This document shows, piece after piece, positions 34,667 through 44,720 of a stretch of DNA of 64,000 bases. This DNA comes from Pseudomonas sp. GD03944 (GTDB lineage: Bacteria > Pseudomonadota > Gammaproteobacteria > Pseudomonadales > Pseudomonadaceae), in the NCBI RefSeq assembly GCF_029839275.1, contig NZ_JAOCAH010000020.1:1-64000 (forward strand), read 5' to 3'. The notes under the pieces are model-generated. The model saw nothing but the letters and a program-made list of their open reading frames with translations, made no database searches and was not told where the DNA came from. A program made the translations under genes and the position numbers. Each line of letters begins with the position of its first letter. Position 1 is the first letter of the stretch.

Positions 34667-35848
34667 TCAGTCAGGCAGCGTCAGTGGCAGGCGGCCGGGG
34701 TGCTTTTTGACCACGGCGTAGGGCAGCACCGGCCACTTGAGGCCCTCACATGTACGGTCGACCCGCGCGAAGACGGGATCGAAGACGATGCCTTTGTCAT
34801 TGAGGTACCAGCTGGGGTAGTCCCAGACCTCAGGGTCGCTGTAATCGCAGCGGTCGGCATCCCCCGCACCTGACAGCTCGCCGGGCGCAATGCGCCGCCA
34901 CTGCTCGACCAGCCAGGGCGCGAAATGCTCGTTGCGGTAGCGCGAGTAGGTGTTGAAATCCACCGAGTTGACGCTCGTGCGGCCACGCAACTCCACGTAG
35001 TGGAAGGCCGGGCCCTCACCAACCCAGAGCAGGTCCTCCAGGCCCAGCGGCTCGCCTGTCCGGGCATCCAGCGTGAGCGGCGCATCGCCAAAGTCGGGGT
35101 GCGCGCCGCCGCAGCTGTAGCTGGTGAAGATGCTCAGGCTGACGAGATCGGCCGATAACAACCCCGGGGTCACGGTCTGTTGGAACTCGCCCCAGTCACC
35201 GCCCGCCCCCAGCTTGCAGGCGTGGTAGCTGATGATTTCCTGGCGAAGCCGCTGCCGCAGCTGCTGGTTGATCAGGTCCAGTTGCGCCTGCGGGTAGCCG
35301 CTCACGACTTCGAACAACGTCAGGCCGGAAACCGGTTCCGTCCACCACTGCAGGTCGTGTCCCATGAAGCGCTGCACCTTGCCCGGCTGCAGCGGCGAAT
35401 CCCTGAGGCGCAGGAACTCGTAGGGCGCTTCTTCGTGGAGCTGGTACCAGAAGGGCTCGGCGCCGGCCGGTGGCGCCTCGACGGCCGCCGGGACCAGATT
35501 GACGTCGAGGCGCTTGCCCTCGGGCCCGATCCACTCGCCCGCCCACCCATCGGCGGCGCGCTGCAGGACCAGCTCGGGACGAGGCGTATCGTCATAGCGA
35601 TCCCGTCCTTCCACCAGGTTGACCTGCGAATGCTCGAGGCGCCCCTCCAGGGCCAGGTCGTGGCGGTACTTCTGGTAGAAGTAACGCCCCGTGACCCGCT
35701 CGGGATCGCGCACATCGAGCTCGATCACGATCGCCGCCCTGCCCAGCGTGCCGGTGAAGACTTCGGGCGCGTCGGCCGCCAGCAGTGCGGGCGACAGGGT
35801 CCACAGCAACAGCGCCGTCATCCGGCGCCGGAACAGTCCCTTGCTCAT
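34667..35848 (-). CDS. secreted DUF3298-like protein
   Basis: A 393-aa protein with an N-terminal signal peptide (TALLLWTLSPALLAA, cleavage near residue 24). The C-terminal half resembles the DUF3298/PdaC-RsiV fold: LSIFTSYSCGGAHPDFGDAPL followed by LTLDARTGEPLGLEDLLWVG. The N-terminal half (VIELDVRDPERVTGRYFYQKYRHDLALEG) recurs in Pseudomonas lipoproteins and is uncharacterised. It lies nine bases after the recD stop with AGGAG overlapping that junction, so it is probably co-transcribed with recCBD although a periplasmic protein has no evident part in DNA repair. Family members include anti-sigma factors and polysaccharide deacetylases; I do not assign either role. Confidence 0.72.
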   Translation of the reverse strand: MSKGLFRRRMTALLLWTLSPALLAADAPEVFTGTLGRAAIVIELDVRDPERVTGRYFYQKYRHDLALEGRLEHSQVNLVEGRDRYDDTPRPELVLQRAADGWAGEWIGPEGKRLDVNLVPAAVEAPPAGAEPFWYQLHEEAPYEFLRLRDSPLQPGKVQRFMGHDLQWWTEPVSGLTLFEVVSGYPQAQLDLINQQLRQRLRQEIISYHACKLGAGGDWGEFQQTVTPGLLSADLVSLSIFTSYSCGGAHPDFGDAPLTLDARTGEPLGLEDLLWVGEGPAFHYVELRGRTSVNSVDFNTYSRYRNEHFAPWLVEQWRRIAPGELSGAGDADRCDYSDPEVWDYPSWYLNDKGIVFDPVFARVDRTCEGLKWPVLPYAVVKKHPGRLPLTLPD

Positions 35849-35857
35849 CAAAAACTC

Positions 35858-37699
35858 CTAACTGAACAGATCGAGTTGGCCCCGCTCACTCGCGGGTATG
35901 GCCGGGCCAGTGGTGCTGGCGCCGGTTGACGCCAGGCGCTCGGCCAACCCCGCCGCGCGCTCGGCGCGGGTGGCGACGGCATCGCCCAGGCGCTGGGCCA
36001 GGCCCCAGATTTCCACCTTGTGCTTGGCCCGGGTGATGCCGGTGTAGAACAGGCTGCGGGTCAGCAGCGGGCTGGGTTGCTCGGGCAGCACCAGCAGCAC
36101 TTCGCTGAACTCCGAGCCCTGGCTCTTGTGCACGGTCATGGCGAAGGCACTGTCGTGGCTCGGCAGACGGGCAGGGGCGAAGAAGCGGAAGCCCTCTTCG
36201 CCTTCAAAGCACACCCGCAGGCCGTGTTCGGTCTGCAGGCAAATACCGATGTCACCGTTGAACAGGCCCAGGGCGTAGTCGTTCTGGCGCACCATCACCG
36301 GCCGGCCAATGTACCAGCGCTCACGGCTGGCGACCTGGGAGCGGCGCTTGATGCGCGCTTCCAGCGCCTCGTTGAGCCCGGCCACGCCCCAGGCGCCCTC
36401 ACGCTGCGCGGTCAGCGCGCGGAAGGCGTTGAAAGCGTCGAAGGTGGCCTGCGGCTCGCCCGTTCGAGCCGTGGCGATAAAGGGCGCGTAGCCCTGGTCC
36501 AGGCGCTCCAGCAGGTCGGCGGGCGTCGGCTGCTCGTACCAGGCCAGGTCCGCACGCCCCTCTCGAAGCAGCGCGAGGGTACCGGCCACGTCGCCGCCGT
36601 TGATCCGCCGTGCCAGTTCGCCGATGCCGCTGTCGCCGGCGAAACGGTGGCTGTGGGTCAGCAGCACCACCGCATCGCCCAGGGCCGATCGGGGTGTTTC
36701 CACCGCCACCTGTTGGCCGGTGATGCGCTGCAAATCCGCCGCGGCCTGGGCATCGAAGCCCCGGCCTTCGCACAGTTCGGCGAACACCGCACCGGCTTCC
36801 ACGGCGGCCAGTTGGTCCTTGTCGCCCAGCAGGATCAGCCGCGCCGAGGGCGGCAGGGCATCCACCAGCTTGGCCATCAGTGCCAGGTCGACCATGGACG
36901 CTTCGTCCACCACCAGCACGTCGAGGGCCAGCGGGTTGGCCGCGTGATGCCGCACCTGCGGGCTGTCGCCCCGGCTGCCGAGCAGGCGGTGCAGGGTGCG
37001 CGCCTCGTCAGGCAGGGCGGCCTTGATCGCCTCGCTGACCGGCAGGCTGGCCTTGGCCGAACGGATCGCCTCGGCCATGCGCGCCGCGGCCTTGCCGGTG
37101 GGCGCCGCCAGGCCGATGGCCAGTGCGCCGCCTTCGGACTGCTCCAGCAGGGCCGCCAGCAGGCGCACCACGGTGGTGGTCTTGCCGGTGCCGGGGCCGC
37201 CGGAAATCACCGCCAGCTTGCGCCGCACCGCCTGGGCCGCCGCCAGGCGCTGCCAATCCGGTTGCTGGGTGTTGAAGGTAAACAGCCGCGTCAGGCTCTC
37301 ACCCAGACGCACCTCATCGATCGCCGGCCAATCGGCCGCGCGGCTCAGCAAGCGCTCGGCCAGTTGCTGCTCGTAGGCGTGGTAGCGCGCCAGGTAGAGC
37401 CGTCCGCCGTCGAGAATCAGCGGGGCGAATTCACCGCTCGCGCCCACCAAGGGGCTGGCCGTCAGGACGCGCTGCCACTCTGCGAGCGGCGGCAGGCTGA
37501 ACGGGTGCTCCGGCCAGGGCCGCTGGCCGGCCAGGCGCGCCAGCGGCAGGCACACGTCGCCGCGCTCCAGGGCCGCGCAGAGCAGCGCCGCCGAGGCCAG
37601 CACCAGCGAATCGGCCTCGGGATCGAGCCGCGTCAGGCTGTCGACCAGGGCGCGTTCCAACTGGCCAAGGGGCAGGTCATTGAGCACGGTACTGGCCAT
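35858..37699 (-). CDS. recD: exodeoxyribonuclease V subunit alpha
   Basis: A 613-aa superfamily 1 5'-3' helicase of the RecBCD complex. Walker A is SGGPGTGKTTTVVRLLAAL (near residue 175), motif II is VLVVDEASMVDLALM, and the C-terminal motifs include FAMTVHKSQGSEF and LLTRSLFYTGITRAK. It processes double-strand breaks with RecB and RecC. ATG 37699 overlaps the recB stop (TGATG), which argues for coupled translation. Length is normal. Confidence 0.95.
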   Translation of the reverse strand: MASTVLNDLPLGQLERALVDSLTRLDPEADSLVLASAALLCAALERGDVCLPLARLAGQRPWPEHPFSLPPLAEWQRVLTASPLVGASGEFAPLILDGGRLYLARYHAYEQQLAERLLSRAADWPAIDEVRLGESLTRLFTFNTQQPDWQRLAAAQAVRRKLAVISGGPGTGKTTTVVRLLAALLEQSEGGALAIGLAAPTGKAAARMAEAIRSAKASLPVSEAIKAALPDEARTLHRLLGSRGDSPQVRHHAANPLALDVLVVDEASMVDLALMAKLVDALPPSARLILLGDKDQLAAVEAGAVFAELCEGRGFDAQAAADLQRITGQQVAVETPRSALGDAVVLLTHSHRFAGDSGIGELARRINGGDVAGTLALLREGRADLAWYEQPTPADLLERLDQGYAPFIATARTGEPQATFDAFNAFRALTAQREGAWGVAGLNEALEARIKRRSQVASRERWYIGRPVMVRQNDYALGLFNGDIGICLQTEHGLRVCFEGEEGFRFFAPARLPSHDSAFAMTVHKSQGSEFSEVLLVLPEQPSPLLTRSLFYTGITRAKHKVEIWGLAQRLGDAVATRAERAAGLAERLASTGASTTGPAIPASERGQLDLFS

Positions 37700-40600
37700 C
37701 AGTGCGCCCCCTCGAACAACTGGTCCAGGGCATCCAGCAGGCTGTCCGCCGGGCGGGCGAAGTACACGCCGGCACCGGGCATGCCGCGCAGGAACAGGTA
37801 GTAGGCGCCGCCCAGCTGATCCGAGGTGAAGTCGCTCAGGCGCTGGCGCAGGAAGCGCCGTAGCGCCACCAGGTAGATCTGGTACTGCAAGTAGTAGTGC
37901 TCGGCGGCGAGGGCCTGGAGCAGGCGCTCGCCGCTGTAGTGGCTGACATCCGGGCCGAGCCAGTTGGATTTGTAGTCGGCGATGTACCAGCGCCCTTGGT
38001 GCTCGAAAGTCAGGTCGATAAAACCCTTGAGGAAGCCCTTGAGGCTGTCGAACTCCAGGCGCGCCGCCGCATCGCGCATCGGCGCCGGCAGACCATGGGC
38101 CGGGTCGGCCAGAATCGCCCGCAGACGCTGCACGTCGAGCCCGGCCACCGGGAAGGTGAAGCCCAGCTCGGGCAGGCGCCTGGCCGGTTCGAGCGTGGCC
38201 AGGGTCAGCCCCTGGCCATCCAGATCGGTGTCGATCACCCGCTGCAGGTGCTCCAGCGCCACGGCGCTCCAGTCGCTGCTGATGCCGTGGCCGCCGAGGG
38301 CCGGCTCCACCAGCTCGGACAGCGGCGCCTTGCCGCGTGCCCAGTCTTCGAGGATGGCGTGCAGGCAGGTACCGGCCCGCGCGCCGCGGGGGAAGGCGAA
38401 GAAGCCCGTGCCCGGCTCGGCGGCATCCGGCAACGCCAGGCCGTCGCGATCCGGCGCCTCCATGTGCATCCCGGCGGCCAGGCCGGAGAAGCTGCCGATG
38501 CGCCAGGCGCTGTACAGCGCGCGCTGCAGCGTGGCCAGGTGCTGGGGCGCCGGGGCGCGCTGCTCGCCGGCGGCGCTGGCTTCCGCCTCGCGCAGCGGCT
38601 GCAGGACCATGCCGCCCTGGCTGCCATCCACCAGCAACTCGACCTCCAGCTTCAGGCTGGCCGGGGTCTGCGTCTGCAGGTGGCCGGCCATCTCGCGCAG
38701 GGCGTCCTCGCCCGGCAACTGGCGGCCGTGCAGCAACCAGGCCAGGGCGCTGCTGTGCAGGCCACTGTCGGCCAGGGAACCGTCCTTCTTCGGTTTGCAG
38801 TCAACCGGTCCCCAGTGCAGCCACAGGCGGTCACGGGCACGGGTCAGGGCCACGTAGGTGAGCCGCAGTTTTTCGGCGAAGCGCTCATGGCGCGCGCGCT
38901 CGCGGTGGTCGTCCAATTGCTCGCCACCCAGGTCGAGCAGCGGCGTGCCGTCGTCGGCGTGGCAGCTGATGTCTTCGTGTTGACGCAGCAGCGCGCCGTC
39001 CCACAGGTAGGGGCAGAACACCAGCGGGTACTCCAGGCCCTTGGACGTGTGGATGGTGACGATCTGCACCCGCTCGGCATCGCTTTCCAGGCGCAGCAGC
39101 GCTTCCTCGCCGTGGCTTTCCGCGGTGCGCTGGGCGTTGAACCAGGCGATCAGCGATTCCAGGCCGGGGCGCTGCAGGCTTTCGGTCTGCAGCAGTTCGG
39201 CCAGGTGCAGCAGGTTGGTCAGGCGCCGTTCGCCATCGACCAGCGCCAGCAGGCGCGGCGCCACCTGCTGCTCGTCCAGCCAGGCACGGAACACGCGCAT
39301 GAAACCCTGCTGCTGCCACAGCTGGTGATAGCGCTCGGCGGCTTCCCGCTCCAGGTCCCAGGCCTGCGCGTCCTCGGTGCAGGCGGCCAGGTCGGCGGCG
39401 CTGCGGCCCAGCAGGCGGGTGGCCAGGGCGTAACGCAGCACGCCTTCGCGACCCGGCTCGGCATAGGCGGCCAGCACCGCGCCCAACTCTTCGGCCTCCT
39501 CGCTGTGCCAGACGCTTTCCTTGCCACGGCGCACGCTGGGCACGCCGCGTGCCGACAGCTCGTCCGCCACTTCCCCGGCCTGGCGGTGGCTGGCGACCAG
39601 CACGGCAATGTCGCCGCCGCGCAGTGGCGTGCGCTCAGTGTTCTGCTCGAAATACGCCTCGCCGGCGGCACTGGCCGCCAGCAGCGCCGCAATGCGCCGG
39701 GCCGTGTCACGCGCCGCGAGGCTGCCGGCCTCGCCCTTGCCGAGGTAGTCGTCGTCCAGCCAGACCAGCGCCAGCGGCGCTTCGTCCTCACCCTCCACGG
39801 CCGGCAGCACCAGGCGCGCGCGGTCGCGCTCGCTGGCACCGACACGGGGATACACCAGGCCTTCTTCGGCGAACGGCCGTGGGCGGTCGAACAACCGGTT
39901 CAGGGCGTCGATCAGTTCCGGCGTGGAGCGGTGGTTGGTGGCCAGGCTGTACTGCCGCGCCGCCTCTTCGCGCGCCTTGAGGTAAGTCGCCAGGTCGGCA
40001 CCGCGGAAAGCGTAGATGGCCTGCTTGGGATCGCCAACGAAACACAGGTCGCCGGCCCCGTCGTAGATGCGGTGGAACACCTGGTACTGCACCGGGTCGG
40101 TGTCCTGGAATTCATCGATCAGCGCCACCGGGTACTGGTTGCGCAGCGCCTGCGCCAGGTGCTCGCCGCCCTCGCCGTGCAGCGCCTGCTGCAGGCGGTT
40201 GAGCAGGTCGTCGAAGGCCAGCAGGCGTTGCGCGGCCTTGCGCGCCGGCAGTTGCTCATCGAGCTGGCCGATCAGTCGCACCTGCAGGTCGATCAACCGC
40301 CGGGCGGCCTGGGGCTGGGCGTCGTCCAGCGCCTCGCAGAGGCTCTGCAGGGCCTCGCAAAGCGGGCTGGGCGGCGCCTCGACATCCTTCTTGCAGGCCT
40401 TGGCCAGGCCATCACGGGACAGGCGACGGTAGGCGTCACTCTTGCTGAACAGCGCCGCGGCATCGCTGAAGTAACCGTCCAGCTCGCTCTGCCAGGCGCC
40501 CAGCTTGGCGGCATCGACCATGTTGCTCTTGAAACCGCCGAACGCCTTGAGCTGCACCAGCCAGTCGCCGCTGTGCGCCAGCCACAGGCGCTGCGCCTGG

Positions 40601-41241
40601 GCCCAGGCCTCGCGCAAGGCGCCCAGGTCGGCATCGGCGCCCGGCTGCGGCTCGATACGCAGATAGGGTTTGCCCAGGTGATTGCGCAGGCGCTGACGCA
40701 GGCTCTGCGGGGTGATCTTTTGCTGCACCAGGAATGCCGCCCATTCCGGCTCGGCGCTGGCCAACTCATGGCGCCAGAGGTCGGCCAGCAGCGCGTCGAG
40801 GATTTCCCGGTCGTCCTGGGTCAGCTCGTTGTCGAAATCGCCACCGGCCTCGAAGGCCGCATCCTGCAGGGCCCGCTGGCAAAAACCGTGGATGGTGAAG
40901 ATCGCCGCTTCGTCGAAGCCATGCACGGCCAGCAGCAGCCGGCGGTGACTGGCATCGTCCGGGTACTGGGCGTGCAGGCGGTTGAGCAGGTCGTCCGCAC
41001 CCGGCCCGTGTTCATAGACGGCGAGCAGCTCGGCCAGGCGCTTGCGGATGCGCTCGCGCAGCTCGGCGGTGGCGGCGGTGGTGAAGGTCACCACCAGGAT
41101 CTGCCCGACAGTGAGCTGCTTTTCCAGCAACAGGCGCGCGTAGAGCGCGGTCAGCGTCCAGGTCTTGCCGGTGCCGGCGCTGGCCTCGATCAGCGAGCGC
41201 CCGCTGAAGCTGTCCTGCAGCAGGTCGAGTGACTGGCTCAT
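37699..41241 (-). CDS. recB: exodeoxyribonuclease V subunit beta
   Basis: An 1180-aa helicase-nuclease. Walker A is EASAGTGKTWTLTALYARL (residues 19–37), helicase motif II is ALIDEFQDTDPVQY, and later motifs include VTIHTSKGLEYPLVF. The C-terminal RecB-family nuclease domain contains GFIDLTFEHQGRWYIADYKSN, carrying the two Asp and the Lys of the catalytic site. The start overlaps the recC stop (ATGA). Gene order recC-recB-recD, without ptrA, is the Pseudomonas arrangement. Confidence 0.96.
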   Translation of the reverse strand: MSQSLDLLQDSFSGRSLIEASAGTGKTWTLTALYARLLLEKQLTVGQILVVTFTTAATAELRERIRKRLAELLAVYEHGPGADDLLNRLHAQYPDDASHRRLLLAVHGFDEAAIFTIHGFCQRALQDAAFEAGGDFDNELTQDDREILDALLADLWRHELASAEPEWAAFLVQQKITPQSLRQRLRNHLGKPYLRIEPQPGADADLGALREAWAQAQRLWLAHSGDWLVQLKAFGGFKSNMVDAAKLGAWQSELDGYFSDAAALFSKSDAYRRLSRDGLAKACKKDVEAPPSPLCEALQSLCEALDDAQPQAARRLIDLQVRLIGQLDEQLPARKAAQRLLAFDDLLNRLQQALHGEGGEHLAQALRNQYPVALIDEFQDTDPVQYQVFHRIYDGAGDLCFVGDPKQAIYAFRGADLATYLKAREEAARQYSLATNHRSTPELIDALNRLFDRPRPFAEEGLVYPRVGASERDRARLVLPAVEGEDEAPLALVWLDDDYLGKGEAGSLAARDTARRIAALLAASAAGEAYFEQNTERTPLRGGDIAVLVASHRQAGEVADELSARGVPSVRRGKESVWHSEEAEELGAVLAAYAEPGREGVLRYALATRLLGRSAADLAACTEDAQAWDLEREAAERYHQLWQQQGFMRVFRAWLDEQQVAPRLLALVDGERRLTNLLHLAELLQTESLQRPGLESLIAWFNAQRTAESHGEEALLRLESDAERVQIVTIHTSKGLEYPLVFCPYLWDGALLRQHEDISCHADDGTPLLDLGGEQLDDHRERARHERFAEKLRLTYVALTRARDRLWLHWGPVDCKPKKDGSLADSGLHSSALAWLLHGRQLPGEDALREMAGHLQTQTPASLKLEVELLVDGSQGGMVLQPLREAEASAAGEQRAPAPQHLATLQRALYSAWRIGSFSGLAAGMHMEAPDRDGLALPDAAEPGTGFFAFPRGARAGTCLHAILEDWARGKAPLSELVEPALGGHGISSDWSAVALEHLQRVIDTDLDGQGLTLATLEPARRLPELGFTFPVAGLDVQRLRAILADPAHGLPAPMRDAAARLEFDSLKGFLKGFIDLTFEHQGRWYIADYKSNWLGPDVSHYSGERLLQALAAEHYYLQYQIYLVALRRFLRQRLSDFTSDQLGGAYYLFLRGMPGAGVYFARPADSLLDALDQLFEGAH

Positions 41242-44200
41242 TCGTCGTCCTCGCCCTGCAGGGCATCCAGGGCCGGGCCGTACAGCTGCTCGGCCAGTGC
41301 CTCGAAGGTGGCGTCCAGTGGGTCGCGGTCACGGAAGGCCAGGGCATTCCACGGGTCCTGGCCTTCGCCGGTCATGAAGTCGTTGCCTTGCCACATCACC
41401 CGCGCTTCGCTGCGCGCGGCGTCGATCGGTTCCTTGCGGCCCGGGTGGCGCCATTTATGGGCAAAGCCGTGGCTGCACTTGGCGAACAGCGGCAGCGGCT
41501 CGCACAGCGCCCGCTGGTAGGCCTGCAGCCAGGGCTCGAGCAACGCGCGGGCATCGACCAGCGGGCCCAGGCGCCATTCGCTTTTCGGCGACAACAGGCG
41601 GCTGTCGCGGGCGATGCCGGCCCCGGCGGCGCAATTGAGCAGCAGGTGGCGCAGCCAGAACGGCGCCAGCTCCCAGGCGCCGAGGTCGCGCAGGCGGTAG
41701 TCGAACAGGCCCTCGTCGGTCACGCCCTCGAGCCAACCGTGGATGCGTACGCCAGCCAGCTCGATGTCCACCAGCAGCGGCTGGGGCGCACCGGCCGGGC
41801 GCTCATCGAGCAGGGTCGGGGCGAAGGCACGGATCGGCCCGCGAATCTGTCCCCAATGCGCCTGGCCCAGTTCGCCCACCGGCAGCCAGCCGGACGCCGC
41901 CGCCAGGGCCCGTTCTTCCTGCTCGCTCCAGCCGTTCTCGAAGGCTTGCAGGGCCAGTTGGCGCAGGCCGTGCTGGCGCGTCCACTCGACACTGAACGGC
42001 TCGTCGCCGGCCAGCGCCTCTTCGCTCTGCACCAGGCGCAGGCCGAGACGCTGCTCCAGCAGGTAGCGCGTCGGGTGCTTGAAGCAATGGATCAGCTGGC
42101 TCGGTTCCAGGGTCAGCGCCGCGCCATCGTCGTCTGGCGCAGCCAGGGTGGTGGCGAAGGGCGGTGCGGCCGCGGCGGGCTGGTTGAGGCGCTGCGCGGC
42201 GCGGAACCAGGAGCCGGCGAAGCCCAGGTGGCGGTCGCCGCCGAAGTTGCCGGGGGCGAACGGCTGCAGCGGGTGGTCGATGGTGATGTGCTGGCTGACC
42301 CTGTCGTTGGCCGGCGCTTCGTCGCGGCTGAAGCCCCTCCCACACACCGCGGTGAGGTCGACCACATCCAGCAGTTCGCTGACCAGCACCGAGGGCGGCA
42401 GCTCGGCGTTGCTGCGCGGGTCACGGCCAACGTGGCTGAGGTACAGGCCATCACGGGCCGACAGCAGGGTTTCCAGCAGCAGGTAGCGGTCGTCCAGGCG
42501 CCGCGCGCGGTCACCTCGACGGGGGCGCTGGCTGATCAGGTCGAAACCGGCGGCCGGGGTGCGGCGCGGCAGGGCGCCGTCGTCCAGCCCCAGCAGGCAG
42601 ACGTGGCGGAACGGCAGGCTGCGCATCGGCACCATGGTGCAGAAGGTCACCGCACCGGTGAGAAACCCCGAAGCGCCGCCACCCTGCTCCAGCGCCGCCG
42701 TCAGTTGCTGGCGCACCAGGGCCAGTTCCAGCGGCCGTTCGATGCCGGCGGCATCAGCCTGCTCCTTGAGCGCGGCGCAGGCCTTGGCCAGCAACAGCAG
42801 GGTTTCCCCGGCCTCGCGCTCGTCGAACAGATCGTCGATCACCTGTTGCAGCGACTCGGCCCAGGCCGCCAGCGGCCGCGCGCGTTGCAGCTCACGGGCC
42901 AGCGCGGACAGACGCTCGACGAAGCCGATCAGGCGGCCGAGCAGCTGCGCGCGGCCACCTTCGAGGGCATCCAGCGGCCAGTTGCCGCCCAGCAGCGGGG
43001 CCTGCTGGCCGGCCAGTTGCGGGGGCACGGCGAAGCCCAGCAGCAGACGATCCAGGCCCTGGCGCCAGGTGAACGCGGCGTCCGCCGGCAGGCCCAGGTC
43101 ACGCCGGTGCGCCTCGTCCCGACCCCAGCGCACGCCGGCATCGCGCAGCCAGTCGCGCAGCAGCGGCAGGTCTTCGGCCTCGATGCCGGCGCGGCGGGCG
43201 ATGGCCGGCTGTTCCAGCCAGGCCAGTACCTCTTCGGCGGTGAAACGGCTGTCGGGCAACGCCAGCAGGCCGAGGAAGGCTTCGATCAGCGGCAGCTCGG
43301 CGCGCAGGCTGCGGTCGGCCAGGCTGTAGGGAATACGCGGGGCGGACGCGGCGCGGGGCGCAAACACGGCTTCGATATAGGGCGCGTAGCGTTCGATGTC
43401 GGGGGTCAGTACCACCACCTGGTCCGGGGTCAGCGTCGGGTCGGCGGCAAAACGCGCCAGCAGCTGGTCGTGGAGAATTTCCACTTCGCGCAGCGGCGAA
43501 TGGGCGACGTGCACTTCCAGCGAGCGGTCGTCGTCGCGCAGCACCAGGCGTTCTTCCGGCAGCCGTGTGCGCAGGCGCAGGATGTCGTTCTGCAGGGCAC
43601 GCAGCAGGCTGCTGTCGTGCAGGTCGGCGTCTTCGGAATAGACGCCCAGTTCCTGGCAGCCCTCGCCGGAGGCCAGGGCGAACAGGCTGTCGAAGAAATC
43701 CCGGCCTTGCTTGCCGAGGCTCGCCAGCAGCGGGTGACCGACATCCAGGTACCAGTCGTCCGGGTTCAGCTCGGGTTGCCGCGCCAGCTCGTGGATATCG
43801 CGGATTTCGCCCCAGGCCTCACGGCACGGGTTGAGCGCGAACAGCACCACCTCGGTGTGCCGGGCCAGGCCCTCGAGCACCCGCAGGTGGTGGGCCGGCA
43901 GGCTGCTGATGCCGAACACCAGCAGGCGCTCGGGCAGGCCGTCGATCGGTTGCGAGTCGTGCAGGCGCCGCAGCAGGTCGTCAAGCAGGCGCGCGCGGTG
44001 CGGGTGGCCGTCCCGGGTCAGTTCGCGCCAGAGCAGGGCCTGCCAGGCTTCGTCCAGCCCCAGGTCGAGCAGCTCGTTGCGCTCCCAGGCGGCCAGCCAG
44101 TCGTCGCGGTACAGCAGGTATTGGTCGAATACGTCGGCGATCTTCGCCGCCAGGGACAGGCGCCGGCGTTCATCGCCGCCTTCCAGGTAGTGGGCCAGGC

Positions 44201-44525
44201 GCGGCGCTTCGGCGACATTCGCCGGCTCGCACAACCAGTCGTACAGGCGCCAGCTCAGGGTGCCGGGGGAAAAGGCCGACTGCTCGGGCAACTGCCCCAG
44301 CACCTGGCGCGACAGATCCCAGACGAACGCCGAGGGCAATTGCACGTCCAATTGCATGGCGATGCCCTGTTTGCGCGCCAGCTCCAGCGTCAGCCAGCGC
44401 CCGATACCCTGACTCGGCACCACCACCCGCGCAGCGGCGAACGGCTCGCGCAGCGGCTGCGCCAGCAGGGTGGTGGCCAGCTCGCCAAGGGTTTCCAGGT
44501 CGGACGCGTGGTACAGGGTCAGCAT
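41238..44525 (-). CDS. recC: exodeoxyribonuclease V subunit gamma
   Basis: A 1095-aa scaffold and Chi-recognition subunit with inactive helicase and nuclease folds. It begins MLTLYHASDLETLGELA, the usual RecC opening, and includes VVVPSQGIGRWLTLELARKQGI and VVVLTPDIERYAPYIEAVF. ATG 44525 has GGAG within range; the frame also offers ATG 44543, six codons earlier. First gene of recCBD; the divergent neighbour is the phosphate cotransporter 195 bases away. Confidence 0.94.
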   Translation of the reverse strand: MLTLYHASDLETLGELATTLLAQPLREPFAAARVVVPSQGIGRWLTLELARKQGIAMQLDVQLPSAFVWDLSRQVLGQLPEQSAFSPGTLSWRLYDWLCEPANVAEAPRLAHYLEGGDERRRLSLAAKIADVFDQYLLYRDDWLAAWERNELLDLGLDEAWQALLWRELTRDGHPHRARLLDDLLRRLHDSQPIDGLPERLLVFGISSLPAHHLRVLEGLARHTEVVLFALNPCREAWGEIRDIHELARQPELNPDDWYLDVGHPLLASLGKQGRDFFDSLFALASGEGCQELGVYSEDADLHDSSLLRALQNDILRLRTRLPEERLVLRDDDRSLEVHVAHSPLREVEILHDQLLARFAADPTLTPDQVVVLTPDIERYAPYIEAVFAPRAASAPRIPYSLADRSLRAELPLIEAFLGLLALPDSRFTAEEVLAWLEQPAIARRAGIEAEDLPLLRDWLRDAGVRWGRDEAHRRDLGLPADAAFTWRQGLDRLLLGFAVPPQLAGQQAPLLGGNWPLDALEGGRAQLLGRLIGFVERLSALARELQRARPLAAWAESLQQVIDDLFDEREAGETLLLLAKACAALKEQADAAGIERPLELALVRQQLTAALEQGGGASGFLTGAVTFCTMVPMRSLPFRHVCLLGLDDGALPRRTPAAGFDLISQRPRRGDRARRLDDRYLLLETLLSARDGLYLSHVGRDPRSNAELPPSVLVSELLDVVDLTAVCGRGFSRDEAPANDRVSQHITIDHPLQPFAPGNFGGDRHLGFAGSWFRAAQRLNQPAAAAPPFATTLAAPDDDGAALTLEPSQLIHCFKHPTRYLLEQRLGLRLVQSEEALAGDEPFSVEWTRQHGLRQLALQAFENGWSEQEERALAAASGWLPVGELGQAHWGQIRGPIRAFAPTLLDERPAGAPQPLLVDIELAGVRIHGWLEGVTDEGLFDYRLRDLGAWELAPFWLRHLLLNCAAGAGIARDSRLLSPKSEWRLGPLVDARALLEPWLQAYQRALCEPLPLFAKCSHGFAHKWRHPGRKEPIDAARSEARVMWQGNDFMTGEGQDPWNALAFRDRDPLDATFEALAEQLYGPALDALQGEDDE

Positions 44526-44720
44526 CGGGCAGGCCAGCTCCATTCGGTCGGGCTAGGTTACCAGTTCAACCCCAGCGGCGGGATCGCCCGATGGCCACTG
44601 GCACATCGGATCATCCGCGACTAAAGCTAAAGATGAGGCCGGCCCGCGCATGGCCTTCCATAACACGTGCGGCCCCCTGCAGGCGTGCAGGCGGGCGGCC
44701 ACCGCCAGGGGAGATGCACG

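Noticed and set aside
37897..44624. Two very long open frames (more than 1,100 codons each) on the plus strand opposite recB and recC
   Set aside because: They are mirror frames of real genes in high-GC DNA. They lack domains, have unnatural Gln/Arg/Ala/His-rich composition and have no ribosome-binding sites, while the minus strand encodes full RecB and RecC.
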